From: Loktanella sp. DSM 29012
GTDB taxonomy: Bacteria > Pseudomonadota > Alphaproteobacteria > Rhodobacterales > Rhodobacteraceae
Direction of reading: 5' to 3'
Length of the DNA stretch: 64,000 nucleotides
NCBI RefSeq assembly: GCF_900110705.1
Contig: NZ_FOEJ01000002.1
Span: 434,001-498,000, forward strand
Of this stretch, positions 34,748 to 44,062 are shown one piece after another; within the stretch, counting starts at the first letter, position 1; each line of letters starts with the position of its first letter. The position numbers and the translations under genes are program-made. The notes beneath the pieces were generated by a model. The model was not told where the DNA came from, did not search any database, and saw only the letters and a list, made by a program, of their open reading frames with translations.

Positions 34748-34779
34748 CATCATCTTGCCAAAAATACTCCCGCCGGAGG
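34748..34779 (-). repeat. Candidate dispersed Rhodobacterales 3'-end element
   Basis: The plus strand reads CATCTTGCCAAAAATACTCC followed by a small hairpin (CTCC-CGCC-GGAG, 34767-34778). On the minus strand this is hairpin plus TATTTTTGG, terminator-like. From memory, closely similar strings stand at many gene ends in Roseobacter genomes. Only one copy is in this window, so repetition cannot be shown here. Confidence 0.4.
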
Positions 34780-34825
34780 CACCCGTCCCCGGCCGAGATC
34801 ACACCACCCCGAACGGAGCGTCCCC

Positions 34826-36700
34826 ATGTCAGCCACACCGCGTCGCGGCGTCACGAATGACGAAATCTTTGCGCTGCGCTGGGACCGCGGCCAGCGGGAC
34901 CTGATCGGGCCGCTGCACCGGCTTTACGGTGGCGACACGCTGGCACTGATGGACCGCCTGCGGGATCTGCTGAAAAAACACTGGCGCGCCCGGCCCGCCG
35001 ATCTGCGCCGGCTGGATCTGGTGCGCGATCTGAACCCCGACTGGTTCCTGTCAGAGGACATGGTCGCCTATGTGTTCTACATTGACCGTTTTGCAGGCGA
35101 CCTGAAACACCTGCCTTCGCGCATTCCCTACCTGCAAGAGTTGGGTGTGACCTATGCCCATATGATGCCTTGCCTGAAGCCGCGACCGGGGGCCAACGAC
35201 GGGGGCTATGCGGTGATGGACTACACCGCGATCAATCCAGACCTCGGCACGATGGCGGATTTCCAGCAGTCGAACCTGCAACTGCGTGCCGCGGGCATCA
35301 GCCCGGTCATCGACATGGTGCTGAACCATACGGCCAAGGAACACGCATGGGCGGTCAAGGCGCGGGCAGGTGATCCGTATTATCAGGCGTTCTACCGGAT
35401 GTTCGATGACGACACCCTGCCGAAGCAATACGAGAAAACACTGGTCGAAATCTTTCCCGATCAGGCGCCCGGCAATTTCACCTACTACGACGATATGGGC
35501 AAATGGGTCTGGACGACCTTCAACGAATACCAATGGGACCTGAACTGGGAAAACCCAGAGGTATTTCTGGCCGTGCTGGACACGATCCTGTTCCTGGCCA
35601 ACCGCGGGGTCGAGGTATTCCGGCTGGATGCGGTGGCGTTCATGTGGAAACAGATGGGCACATCCTGCCAGAACCTGCCGCAGGTGCACGATATCCTGCA
35701 GGCGCTGACGCAAGCCACCCGCGTCTGCGCCCCCGCCGTCATCCACAAGGCCGAGGCCATCGTGGGACCGCAGGATCTGGTCCCATATCTGGGCACCGGC
35801 AGTCACGCGGGCCGCGAGAGCCAGCTGGCCTATCACAACAACCTGATGGTGCAATTCTGGTCGACACTGGCCAGCGGTGACAGCCGGTTGATGACATATG
35901 TGTTGAAAACGCACTTTCCCGAAAGCTTTCGCCGCGCGTCGTTCGCCCCTTATATCCGCTGCCACGACGACATCGGATGGGCGATCACGCCAGAGGATAC
36001 GGCCCATATTCCTCATATGGACGCCAAGGCACACCGCGACTATCTGGCCGATTTCTACAACGGCACATATCCGGGCAGCACCGCGCGCGGCACGGATTTT
36101 CAGGTCAACGCGGAAACTGGCGACCGGCGCACCAACGGCACCTTTGCAAGCCTCGCGGGGCTGGAGGCGGCACGCACACCAAGGGAGGTCGACACCGCCA
36201 TTGCGCGGATGCGGCTGGGACATGCCCTGATCGCCAGTTACGGTGGCATACCCCTGATTTACATGGGTGACGAAATCGGCATGACCAACGACTATAGCTA
36301 TGTCGACAATCCTGATCACGCGGACGACAGCCGCTGGATACAGCGCCCGATGATGGATTGGGACGCGACCGAGCACACCGAGGGGCCCGCCGCCCGAATC
36401 TCTGCCGATCTGCGCCACATCATGCGCACCCGCAAAGCCACGCCGCAATTCGCGGGCACCGTGCCGACCCGGGTTCTGGACACGGGGCATCGCGCCCTGT
36501 TCGTATATCAGCGTCTGGGCGACGACCGCAAGGTGACCTGCGTCGTCAATTTCACCGCGGACACGCAAAAACTGTGGCCCGAGGATGCAGCGCTGCGCGA
36601 CGTGCCGCATGTCGACCTGCTGTCCGGACAGGCCCTGGCGCTGTCCCACGGGCAAATCACCCTGGCCCCCTATCAGTCGATGTGGCTGCGACCGGTCTGA
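34826..36700 (+). CDS. Amylosucrase (GH13) or close relative
   Basis: A 624-residue glycoside hydrolase-family 13 enzyme without signal peptide. It has the all-helical N-terminal domain of amylosucrases (residues 1-75) and the (beta/alpha)8 core motifs: [11 protein letters not shown] (region I), [12 protein letters not shown] with the Asp nucleophile (region II), HKAEAIVGP with the acid/base Glu (region III), and RCHDDIGWA (region IV). Amylosucrase transfers glucose from sucrose onto an alpha-1,4-glucan and releases fructose; sucrose hydrolase is the main alternative. The sucrose-binding Arg/Asp pairs cannot be confirmed by eye. A fructokinase gene upstream supports sucrose use. Confidence 0.88.
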   Translation: MSATPRRGVTNDEIFALRWDRGQRDLIGPLHRLYGGDTLALMDRLRDLLKKHWRARPADLRRLDLVRDLNPDWFLSEDMVAYVFYIDRFAGDLKHLPSRIPYLQELGVTYAHMMPCLKPRPGANDGGYAVMDYTAINPDLGTMADFQQSNLQLRAAGISPVIDMVLNHTAKEHAWAVKARAGDPYYQAFYRMFDDDTLPKQYEKTLVEIFPDQAPGNFTYYDDMGKWVWTTFNEYQWDLNWENPEVFLAVLDTILFLANRGVEVFRLDAVAFMWKQMGTSCQNLPQVHDILQALTQATRVCAPAVIHKAEAIVGPQDLVPYLGTGSHAGRESQLAYHNNLMVQFWSTLASGDSRLMTYVLKTHFPESFRRASFAPYIRCHDDIGWAITPEDTAHIPHMDAKAHRDYLADFYNGTYPGSTARGTDFQVNAETGDRRTNGTFASLAGLEAARTPREVDTAIARMRLGHALIASYGGIPLIYMGDEIGMTNDYSYVDNPDHADDSRWIQRPMMDWDATEHTEGPAARISADLRHIMRTRKATPQFAGTVPTRVLDTGHRALFVYQRLGDDRKVTCVVNFTADTQKLWPEDAALRDVPHVDLLSGQALALSHGQITLAPYQSMWLRPV

Positions 36701-36769
36701 AACGCTCGCAGGCTGTGCAGAATCCACCTTTTCAAGCGGGGCGCGACGCCCTATAGGGGCGGCTCACCC

Positions 36770-36798
36770 GGCGCCATGCACCCTTGGAGGATGGCGCC
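36770..36798 (+). promoter_or_regulatory. Candidate structured leader of rplY
   Basis: A perfect inverted repeat, GGCGCCAT (36770-36777) and ATGGCGCC (36791-36798), is separated by 13 bases and lies 23 bases before the rplY start. It is followed by CCTTTATTATTT and the ribosome-binding site GGAGA. It could be an attenuator or an autoregulatory site for L25. Confidence 0.45.
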
Positions 36799-36821
36799 CC
36801 TTTATTATTTGGAGATACCAC

Positions 36822-37484
36822 ATGGCTGACAAGATCCCTGATCTGCACGCCGAGGTTCGCGCGGGGACAGGCAAGGGGGCCGCCCGCCAAGCTCGTCGCG
36901 ACGGACAAGTTCCCGGAATCGTTTATGGTGGCGGCGTTGATCCGCTGTCGATCAACCTCGATTTCAACAAGCTGCTGACGCGCCTGCGCAAGGGCCGTTT
37001 CATGTCGACGCTGTTCAACCTCAAGGTTGAAGGCCACGACGACGTCCGCGTCATCTGCCGCGGCATCCAGCGCCATGTGGTCAAGGATCTGCCGATCCAC
37101 ATCGACCTGATGCGCCTCAAGCGCACCAGCCGCGTCAACATCTTCATTCCGGTCACCTTCCTGAACGAAGACACCTGCCGCGGCCTGAAGGCTGGTGGCG
37201 TGTTGGGCGTGGTCCGCAACGAAGTCGAGATGAACGTGCTGGCCGGTGATATTCCCGACGAGCTGACGGTCGATCTGGCCGAGGCACAGATCGGTGACAC
37301 CATCCACTTTAGCGATCTGACCGTCCCCGATGGCGCAAACCCGGTCATCAGCGACCGCGATTTCGTCATCGCCACCATCAGCGCACCGCGCGCACTGGCC
37401 GCCGACGATGACGACGGCGATGATGTCGATGCAGATGAAGTGCCGACCACGGAAATGGGTCCGCCCGCCGATCCCGAGGAATAA
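36822..37484 (+). CDS. rplY: 50S ribosomal protein L25/general stress protein Ctc
   Basis: A 220-residue long-form L25 that binds 5S rRNA. The N-terminal L25 domain (residues 1-95) has [20 protein letters not shown] and [21 protein letters not shown]; the C-terminal TL5/Ctc domain (about 100-195) contains [11 protein letters not shown] and [16 protein letters not shown]. The tail is strongly acidic ([14 protein letters not shown]). The CTC type is regarded as a stress-linked variant. ATG 36822 has GGAGA nine bases upstream; in-frame codons further upstream lie in the amylosucrase gene end and leader. It forms the usual rplY-pth pair. Confidence 0.95.
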   Translation: MADKIPDLHAEVRAGTGKGAARQARRDGQVPGIVYGGGVDPLSINLDFNKLLTRLRKGRFMSTLFNLKVEGHDDVRVICRGIQRHVVKDLPIHIDLMRLKRTSRVNIFIPVTFLNEDTCRGLKAGGVLGVVRNEVEMNVLAGDIPDELTVDLAEAQIGDTIHFSDLTVPDGANPVISDRDFVIATISAPRALAADDDDGDDVDADEVPTTEMGPPADPEE

Positions 37485-37504
37485 ACACCTCAGTCACGGT
37501 TTTG

Positions 37505-37532
37505 AACGGGGCCCCATCGCGGGCCCCGTTTT
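37505..37532 (+). terminator. Intrinsic terminator between rplY and pth
   Basis: AACGGGGCCC and GGGCCCCGTT form a perfect ten-pair stem around CATCGC and are followed by TT. The T-run is short, so read-through into pth is possible. Confidence 0.75.
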
Positions 37533-37582
37533 GCGTTCCGCCTGCCCTTTTCGTTTGGGCCGCACGGCCATAAGGTAAGCCT

Positions 37583-38257
37583 ATGAAACTGATCACCGGC
37601 CTTGGCAATCCTGGCGCGCAATACGCGGGCCATCGACACAACATCGGCTTTATGGCGCTGGACCGTATTGCCGACGATCACGGGTTTTCGCCCTGGCGGT
37701 CGAAATTCAACGGGCTGGTGTCCGAAGGGCGGTTCGGGTCGGACAAGGTCGTGCTGCTGAAACCGCAGACCTATATGAACGAGTCAGGACGGTCGGTGCA
37801 GGCCGCAAGCGCGTTCCACAAGATCGACGTGGCCGATGTGATCGTGTTCCACGATGAACTGGACCTGGCCCCCGGCAAGGTGCGGCTGAAAACGGGTGGC
37901 GGTCACGCGGGGCACAACGGGTTGCGGTCGATCCACGCGCATCTGTCGCCGGAATACGACCGCGTGCGGTTGGGGATCGGTCATCCGGGGCATAAGGACC
38001 GGGTGGCAGGTTACGTGCTGCATGATTTCGCCAAGGCCGATCAGGACTGGCTGGACGACGTGCTGCGCGGCATTTCCGACGGGATCGCGGAACTGGTTGC
38101 AGGCCACGGCGACCGGTTCCTGAATGCGATCGCACAGCGGGTGGCCCCGCCGCGATCCTCGACCACTGCACCCAAACCGAAACCTGCCCCGACACCCCAG
38201 AACACGGTCGAGGACACCCGCAGCGCGATGCAGAGACTGATGGACCGTTTCAAGTGA
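37583..38257 (+). CDS. pth: Peptidyl-tRNA hydrolase
   Basis: A 224-residue enzyme that recycles peptidyl-tRNAs dropped by ribosomes. Catalytic-site motifs are clear: GLGNPGAQYAGHRHNIGF with the catalytic His (residues 6-23), LLKPQTYMNESG, VFHDELDLAPGK with the active Asp, and GGGHAGHNGLRS. The C-terminus has a Pro/Thr-rich extension (about 195-224), common in alphaproteobacteria. The stop overlaps the following gene's GTG in GTGA, indicating translational coupling. Confidence 0.96.
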   Translation: MKLITGLGNPGAQYAGHRHNIGFMALDRIADDHGFSPWRSKFNGLVSEGRFGSDKVVLLKPQTYMNESGRSVQAASAFHKIDVADVIVFHDELDLAPGKVRLKTGGGHAGHNGLRSIHAHLSPEYDRVRLGIGHPGHKDRVAGYVLHDFAKADQDWLDDVLRGISDGIAELVAGHGDRFLNAIAQRVAPPRSSTTAPKPKPAPTPQNTVEDTRSAMQRLMDRFK

Positions 38258-39300
38258 CACCCGCGCGCATCAGGGAGGCCTTTGTCACGCAGGCCGCCCA
38301 CTGCGCGGCACTAGGGTCACCCTTCATGGAACGGTTGTGCGGGCTGCTGGCGGTGCGCGACTGGCCCAAGGGTGACATCCGGGATCGCATTTTCGACTGG
38401 CCTGGCGACCCGTCAAACCGCGCGGGCGCTGTGCCACTCCGGCTGGCGGGCGCGCTGCATGCGCTGAAACTGGCGGGCGATCCTGTGCTGACCCCTGCCT
38501 ACCCGCCGCATCAGGTCAGCGATGATGCGCTGTGGGATGCAGTCTGCGCCAGTCTGGTGGGTCAGGCAGCGTTTATTGACGATTTCATCGACAGCCCGCC
38601 ACAGACAAACGAGGTGCGCCGCGCGGCTGCGATCATTGCCGCCGCCCATTACCTGCATGCGTTGCACCAACTCCCCCTGCGGGTGTCGGAACTGGGGGCC
38701 AGCGGCGGGCTGAACCTGATGTTCGACCGCTTTGCGCTGGCCCTGCCGGGGGCGACCCTTGGACCACTGGACCCCGCGCTGACGCTGACTCCGGATTGGT
38801 CGGGTGCCTTGCCACCGCTGGATGCGCCGCAGGTGGTCGCGCGCGGCGGCGTCGATCTGCGCCCCAATGACCCGCACACAGGCGCGGGGTCGGCACGGTT
38901 GCAGGCCTACCTCTGGGCGGATCAGCCCGACCGGCTGACGCTAACACAAGCCGCGATTGCCGCAGCAGGCCCTGCCCCCGCGCAGGCGGATGCAATCGAC
39001 TGGCTGGCCCCGCGACTGGCCCATCTGCCAGGACAAACGCATCTGATCTATCACACGATTGCCTGGCAGTATTTTCCCACGCCCGTGCAGGATCGTGGCC
39101 GGTCCCTGATCGAGACCGCTGGCGCGCTGGCGACGCAACACAACCCGCTGGCCTGGGTCGCGATGGAGGCCGACACCAACGCAGGGGGTGCCGCGCTGAC
39201 ATTGCGGCTGTGGCCCGGTGATCTGACCATCGTGCTGGGCCGCGTTGATTTTCACGGTCGCTGGATCGACTGGACGGCACCGGTGCCTGTGCTACCTTAA
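38254..39300 (+). CDS. DUF2332 family protein
   Basis: A 348-residue protein of unknown function. Family features are the N-terminal AHCAALGSPFMERLCGLLA, the central LRVSELGASGGLNLMFDRFA (which resembles a methyltransferase-like glycine loop) and the C-terminal HLIYHTIAWQYFP. It starts with GTG overlapping the pth stop (GTGA, 38254-38257). I see no catalytic signature that fixes a reaction. Base and codon use match the neighbours. Confidence 0.85.
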   Translation: MTPARIREAFVTQAAHCAALGSPFMERLCGLLAVRDWPKGDIRDRIFDWPGDPSNRAGAVPLRLAGALHALKLAGDPVLTPAYPPHQVSDDALWDAVCASLVGQAAFIDDFIDSPPQTNEVRRAAAIIAAAHYLHALHQLPLRVSELGASGGLNLMFDRFALALPGATLGPLDPALTLTPDWSGALPPLDAPQVVARGGVDLRPNDPHTGAGSARLQAYLWADQPDRLTLTQAAIAAAGPAPAQADAIDWLAPRLAHLPGQTHLIYHTIAWQYFPTPVQDRGRSLIETAGALATQHNPLAWVAMEADTNAGGAALTLRLWPGDLTIVLGRVDFHGRWIDWTAPVPVLP

Positions 39301-39304
39301 TCCC

Positions 39305-39679
39305 ATGGAAAAAGACCCCTCGTTCAATGTCCTTGGTGGCCCGCTCGCGCCCTGTTCAACCGACCCCATGACCGGATTTTTCCGCAACGGGGCCTGCGAT
39401 ACCTGCGCGCAGGATCAGGGCAGTCATACGGTCTGTGCTGTGCTGACTGCCGAATTTCTGGCCTATTCGAAATATGTCGGCAACGATCTGTCCACGCCAC
39501 GCCCGGAATACGGGTTTCCGGGGCTGAAACCCGGCGACAGCTGGTGTTTGTGTGCGGGGCGGTTCATGCAGGCCCACGCCGAAGGCTGCGCGCCGCAGGT
39601 CAATCTGGCCGCAACCCACGTCCGGGCGACCGAAATCGTGCCGGTGGACGTGCTACGTCTGTACGACAAGGAAGTGTGA
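39305..39679 (+). CDS. DUF2237 family protein
   Basis: A 124-residue soluble protein with the family pattern: FNVLGGPLAPCSTDPMTGFFRNGACDTC, HTVCAVLTAEFLAYSKYVGNDLSTPRPEYGFPGLKPGDSWCLCAGR is the conserved core, split here by its two cysteine pairs. Function is unknown. Its TGA overlaps the next ATG in TGATG, so three genes (DUF2332, DUF2237, DUF4893) are tightly chained after pth. Confidence 0.9.
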   Translation: MEKDPSFNVLGGPLAPCSTDPMTGFFRNGACDTCAQDQGSHTVCAVLTAEFLAYSKYVGNDLSTPRPEYGFPGLKPGDSWCLCAGRFMQAHAEGCAPQVNLAATHVRATEIVPVDVLRLYDKEV

Positions 39680-40254
39680 TGCTGCGGACTGCCGTCTGCC
39701 TTGCGCTGCTGGCCTCGCCCCTCGCGGCACAGGATATGCTGCGCTCTGCCGATCAGGTGCGGCTCGACGCGCTGGATGCGGCCGCAGGATCGGCCCTGCT
39801 GACGGCACTGGCAGGCGGCGGGCGCGGCGACCTGGACCTGCTGCAAGAGGTGATGGAAGGTGCGCCACTGGCCCCGATCCAGACCACATTGCCAGGTGAC
39901 TGGCAGTGCCGGATGCTGAAACTGGGCGATGAAGCCGCATTGGTTGTCTATGCCGCGTTCGATTGCACGATCACGACCGATGGCGACGGTTTCATTCTGA
40001 CCAAGACCACAGGATCGCAGCGCCTGACGGGGCGCATCACCTTGGCACCCGAGGGCATGGTGCTGACCGCGACAGGCCATGTCGCAGAGGTCGAACCGAT
40101 TGCCTATGCCGATCTGGCGGATGATTTCGAAACAGACGGCACCCTGTGGCCCATCGTGGGGCGTGTCGAACAACCTGCGCCCGACCGCGCGCGCATCCTG
40201 ATGCCGCTACCCGCGCTCGAGTCCGAGTTCGACGTGCTCTCTTTGCGGCGGTGA
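39679..40254 (+). CDS. Exported DUF4893-like protein
   Basis: A 191-residue protein with a cleavable signal peptide (MLRTAVCLALLASPLAAQ) and a periplasmic domain with ALLTALAGGGRGDLDLLQEVM, two cysteines (GDWQCRMLKLG and FDCTITTD) that could pair, and the end PLPALESEFDVLSL. I assign it to DUF4893 with moderate certainty. Its last 48 bases overlap the convergent LuxR-type gene, an unusually long coding overlap. Function is unknown. Confidence 0.78.
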   Translation: MLRTAVCLALLASPLAAQDMLRSADQVRLDALDAAAGSALLTALAGGGRGDLDLLQEVMEGAPLAPIQTTLPGDWQCRMLKLGDEAALVVYAAFDCTITTDGDGFILTKTTGSQRLTGRITLAPEGMVLTATGHVAEVEPIAYADLADDFETDGTLWPIVGRVEQPAPDRARILMPLPALESEFDVLSLRR

Positions 40255-40749
40255 CGGCGCGGTGGTGCCCAGCGGCCCGGACATCAGATCATCAATGAAA
40301 AGGCTCAGCAGCTGAGGGCGTCCGCTGACCCCGGCCTTGCGGTAGATCGCGTTGGTCTGTGCCTTGACAGTGCCCTCGCTGGTCTGACGCAGCGTGGCGA
40401 TTTCATTGGTGGACATCCCCTTGATCGCGAACAGCGCCACGTCACGTTCCGCCGGGGTCAGCCCCCAATCGGCAAAACGATCCTCGAGCAGTTCCATGAA
40501 AGCCCCCGATGCGATGCGCAACTGATCCTCGATCCGGTGGGTGCGCTGCATGACCCGCACCAGCACGACCGCCCCGAGAACAACCCCCAGCAGCAACCCG
40601 ACAGCCGCACCCAGTTCGATCAGTTCGTGCACCATCCATGTGAATGCAAACAATCCCGTCACGGTCGAGATGATGTTGACCACGAAAAGCACAGCGCTGA
40701 TGGCCTGAAAGACCACCACTGCGAAAATCAGGATACTGCGCTTTTTCAT
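40207..40749 (-). CDS. Membrane-tethered LuxR-type HTH regulator
   Basis: A 180-residue protein. Two transmembrane helices (about residues 7-29 and 45-66) are followed by a coiled linker (RVMQRTHRIEDQLRIASGAF) and a LuxR/GerE HTH (LTPAERDVALFAIKGMSTNEIATLRQTSEGTVKAQTNAIYRKAGV, about residues 98-142). The periplasmic loop is very short, so sensing must be through the membrane or the linker. There is no receiver domain. It lies 20 bases downstream of the Asp-rich protein gene on the same strand and may share its transcript or regulate it. Confidence 0.86.
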   Translation of the reverse strand: MKKRSILIFAVVVFQAISAVLFVVNIISTVTGLFAFTWMVHELIELGAAVGLLLGVVLGAVVLVRVMQRTHRIEDQLRIASGAFMELLEDRFADWGLTPAERDVALFAIKGMSTNEIATLRQTSEGTVKAQTNAIYRKAGVSGRPQLLSLFIDDLMSGPLGTTAPSPPQREHVELGLERG

Positions 40750-40769
40750 CGGCTCATGCGGGTCCGGTT

Positions 40770-41243
40770 TCAGTCATCGTCATCGTCGTCATCATCGTCG
40801 TCGTCGCCACCACGCCCCCGTCCCCGACCGCGTCCCCGTCCCTTGTCATCGTCGTCATCGTCACGGTCGGCAGATCGTTTGCGGTCGTCATCTCGGTCGT
40901 CAGATCGTTTGCGATCGTCGTCGCGGTCGTTGTTGCGATCCCGATCATCATCATCGCGGTCCCGGTTGGAAAAGGGCTGTGCGACGCGCGGCACCGTGTT
41001 GCCACTCGACCGGCGGGTCCAGCTGTCGCGCAGGATTTCACCCGTCGCTGGGTTAAAGATCATTTCCCGATCCAACGTCGGTGACAGCGCCCGCAGCTGG
41101 ACACGGCCCAAAAGCGTGCGGTTCATCTCGATCTGGGTAAATCCCTGCGCCCGAAGCTGCGTAACGATCTGATCCTCGACCGATTGCGCCGACACCCATG
41201 CGGGTGCGCAGATCAGGGACAGTATGAGCAGCAGTCGTTTCAT
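40770..41243 (-). CDS. Exported protein with Asp-rich/Arg-Gly low-complexity tail (copy 1)
   Basis: A 157-residue protein. Signal peptide MKRLLLILSLICAPAWVSA, then a small folded region (residues about 20-80) with VEDQIVTQLRAQGFTQIEMNR and a strand pattern like a PepSY/YpeB domain (LDREMIFNPATGEIL). The C-terminal half is low-complexity: DRDDDRKRSDDR repeats, then RGRGRGRGRGG and a run of eleven Asp at the end. Start 41243 is chosen because the signal peptide begins there. It is a paralogue of the next gene. Charge pattern suggests metal or polyanion binding outside the cytoplasm; function unknown. Confidence 0.82.
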   Translation of the reverse strand: MKRLLLILSLICAPAWVSAQSVEDQIVTQLRAQGFTQIEMNRTLLGRVQLRALSPTLDREMIFNPATGEILRDSWTRRSSGNTVPRVAQPFSNRDRDDDDRDRNNDRDDDRKRSDDRDDDRKRSADRDDDDDDKGRGRGRGRGRGGDDDDDDDDDDD

Positions 41244-41264
41244 TGCGGCATTTCCAATCATCAT

Positions 41265-41290
41265 GCGCCCCCGCACCAGGACGGGGGCGC
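41265..41290. repeat. Strong inverted repeat between the two Asp-rich paralogues
   Basis: GCGCCCCCG (41265-41273) and CGGGGGCGC (41282-41290) can form a nine-pair stem with an eight-base loop. There is no T-run on the minus strand, so it is more likely a processing or stabilising hairpin than a terminator. Confidence 0.6.
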
Positions 41291-41329
41291 TTTCAACTCT
41301 ATCGTTCCGGCTGATCCTGTGAAAGAAAA

Positions 41330-41896
41330 TCAGTCGTCGTCATCGTCGTCATCGTCACGGTCACGGCGGTCGTCGTCGCGGTCGCGTTTCTTGCGATCAT
41401 CATCGTCGTCATCGTCATCACGCCCGCCACGACCACGGCCACGGCCCCGGTCGTCATCATCGTCGTCGTCATGGGCGTCGTCACGGCCGCCGCGGCCGCG
41501 ACCGCGCCCACGGTCATCGTCGTCGTCATCATCTGAAAAGCGGCGACCATTGCCACCCAGGCCACGGTCATCATCGTCGTTGTTCCGTGCCGACACGAAA
41601 TCGCGGCGTTCGTCGCGCACCTCGATGCCCGTAGCATTCCGGTCGCGGCTATCCACGGCGTTGACCTCTTGCTTGAGGATCGCGCCAGTGCGTTTGTCAT
41701 AGACCACTTCCAGCTCTCGGTTGCCACGGATGGCCTCGACCTTGACCTGGCTGATGCCGTTCTTGACCTCGATCCGGCTATAGCCCTGATCGCGCAACGA
41801 AGAGATCACCTGATCGGAAATCGATTGCGCCATGGCCGTCGATCCGACCGTTGTCGTTCCCAACGCCAGAACCGCCGTCATCCAAAAATGCTTCAT
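41330..41896 (-). CDS. Exported protein with Asp-rich/Arg-Gly low-complexity tail (copy 2)
   Basis: A 188-residue paralogue of the preceding entry. Signal peptide MKHFWMTAVLALGTTTVGSTAMA, folded region with ISDQVISSLRDQGYSRIEVKN and LEVVYDKRTGAILKQEVNAV (PepSY-like strand-turn-strand), then a tail from residue about 105. The tail alternates Asp runs with RGRGRGRGGRDD blocks (two near-identical copies) and ends in eight Asp. It lies upstream of copy 1 on the same strand, separated by 86 bases that contain the strong hairpin. Functions of both are unknown. Confidence 0.82.
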   Translation of the reverse strand: MKHFWMTAVLALGTTTVGSTAMAQSISDQVISSLRDQGYSRIEVKNGISQVKVEAIRGNRELEVVYDKRTGAILKQEVNAVDSRDRNATGIEVRDERRDFVSARNNDDDDRGLGGNGRRFSDDDDDDDRGRGRGRGGRDDAHDDDDDDDRGRGRGRGGRDDDDDDDDRKKRDRDDDRRDRDDDDDDDD

Positions 41897-42060
41897 GTCT
41901 TATCCCTTTCACCAGTCTGCACGTCCCGTCATGGTGACGTGTCTGGTGACGACAAAGACCCACATGGGCCGCCCCCCGCTATTCGCACGGAGTTTAGGGG
42001 CCGCGCCATAAACCATCTGTCGAGGGCACTAAACTTTGGTTTAGGCGGTCCAAAACGACG

Positions 42061-42086
42061 AACGCCGCCCGGTTGGGGGCGGCGTT
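42061..42086 (-). terminator. Possible terminator of trpB
   Basis: AACGCCGCCC and GGGCGGCGTT form a ten-pair stem with a six-base loop, 26 bases past the trpB stop. On the minus strand the T-rich stretch (CGTCGTTTT) follows only after a few bases, so the assignment is tentative. Confidence 0.5.
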
Positions 42087-42111
42087 TGCGTGTTCTTTCG
42101 GGGCGTTACGG

Positions 42112-43344
<1,233 letters not shown>

Positions 43345-43420
43345 GGGCCCATCCTTGCGTAAAATTGCCTGTCAGCAGTATCGCCCCCGCGCCCCATGGG
43401 CAAGCGGTCGCAGTGTCGCG

Positions 43421-44062
43421 TCAGATGCCACGCACCGCCGCGCAAAAGTCGCGTATGGCGTCGGGGTTCTTGACCCCCGGCGCGCGTTCGACACCCGATG
43501 ACACGTCCACCATCGGCGCGCCGGTCTGGCGGATCGCATCAGCCACATTGGACGGCCGCAAACCGCCCGCCAGCATCCAGGGCACCGTCCAGTTGACGTC
43601 CCCCAGCACCGACCAGTCGAATGTGTGGCCGTTGCCACCGGGCATGTCCGCATCCTTTGGCGCCTTGGCATCCACGAGGATCTGTTCGCAGACAGCCATG
43701 TAGTCATCCAGCCCGGCAAGGTCGTCCGCCGTGGCCACACCGATGGCCTTCATCACGGGCAGGCCGCTGCGGGCGCGGATATCGGCCACGCGTTCGGGCG
43801 TTTCCGATCCATGCAGTTGCAGCATATCCAGCGGTACCCGCGCCAGCAGATCATCAAGGGCTGCGTCATCCATGTCGACCACCAGCCCAACCTTGCGCAC
43901 GCCCAGGGGCACTGTCAGGGCCAGTTCGGCGGCCGCATCCAGTTCGAGGTTGCGGGGCGATTTCGGGAAAAACACCAGACCGATGTCGTCGGCACCGCAG
44001 GCCACGGCAGCGGCGACGTCCTGCGCCGTACGCAGACCGCATATCTTGATTCTGGTCGCCAT
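43421..44062 (-). CDS. trpF: Phosphoribosylanthranilate isomerase
   Basis: A 213-residue (beta/alpha)8 enzyme of tryptophan synthesis. The N-terminal [11 protein letters not shown] contains the catalytic cysteine, [13 protein letters not shown] follows, and the C-terminal part has [14 protein letters not shown] and [16 protein letters not shown] with the catalytic aspartate. The ATG overlaps the lapA stop in TGATG (44060-44064), so the two are coupled. It is the usual order lapA-trpF-trpB of Rhodobacterales. Confidence 0.96.
   Translation of the reverse strand: MATRIKICGLRTAQDVAAAVACGADDIGLVFFPKSPRNLELDAAAELALTVPLGVRKVGLVVDMDDAALDDLLARVPLDMLQLHGSETPERVADIRARSGLPVMKAIGVATADDLAGLDDYMAVCEQILVDAKAPKDADMPGGNGHTFDWSVLGDVNWTVPWMLAGGLRPSNVADAIRQTGAPMVDVSSGVERAPGVKNPDAIRDFCAAVRGI

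Noticed and set aside
35051-36727. Long minus-strand open frame opposite the amylosucrase gene
   Set aside because: No ribosome-binding site or recognisable motif; the plus strand encodes a clear GH13 enzyme.
40770-41540. Short direct repeats that could suggest a CRISPR array or minisatellite
   Set aside because: The repeats are gac/gat and Arg-Gly codons within two signal-peptide-bearing genes; there are no unique spacers of even length and no cas genes.
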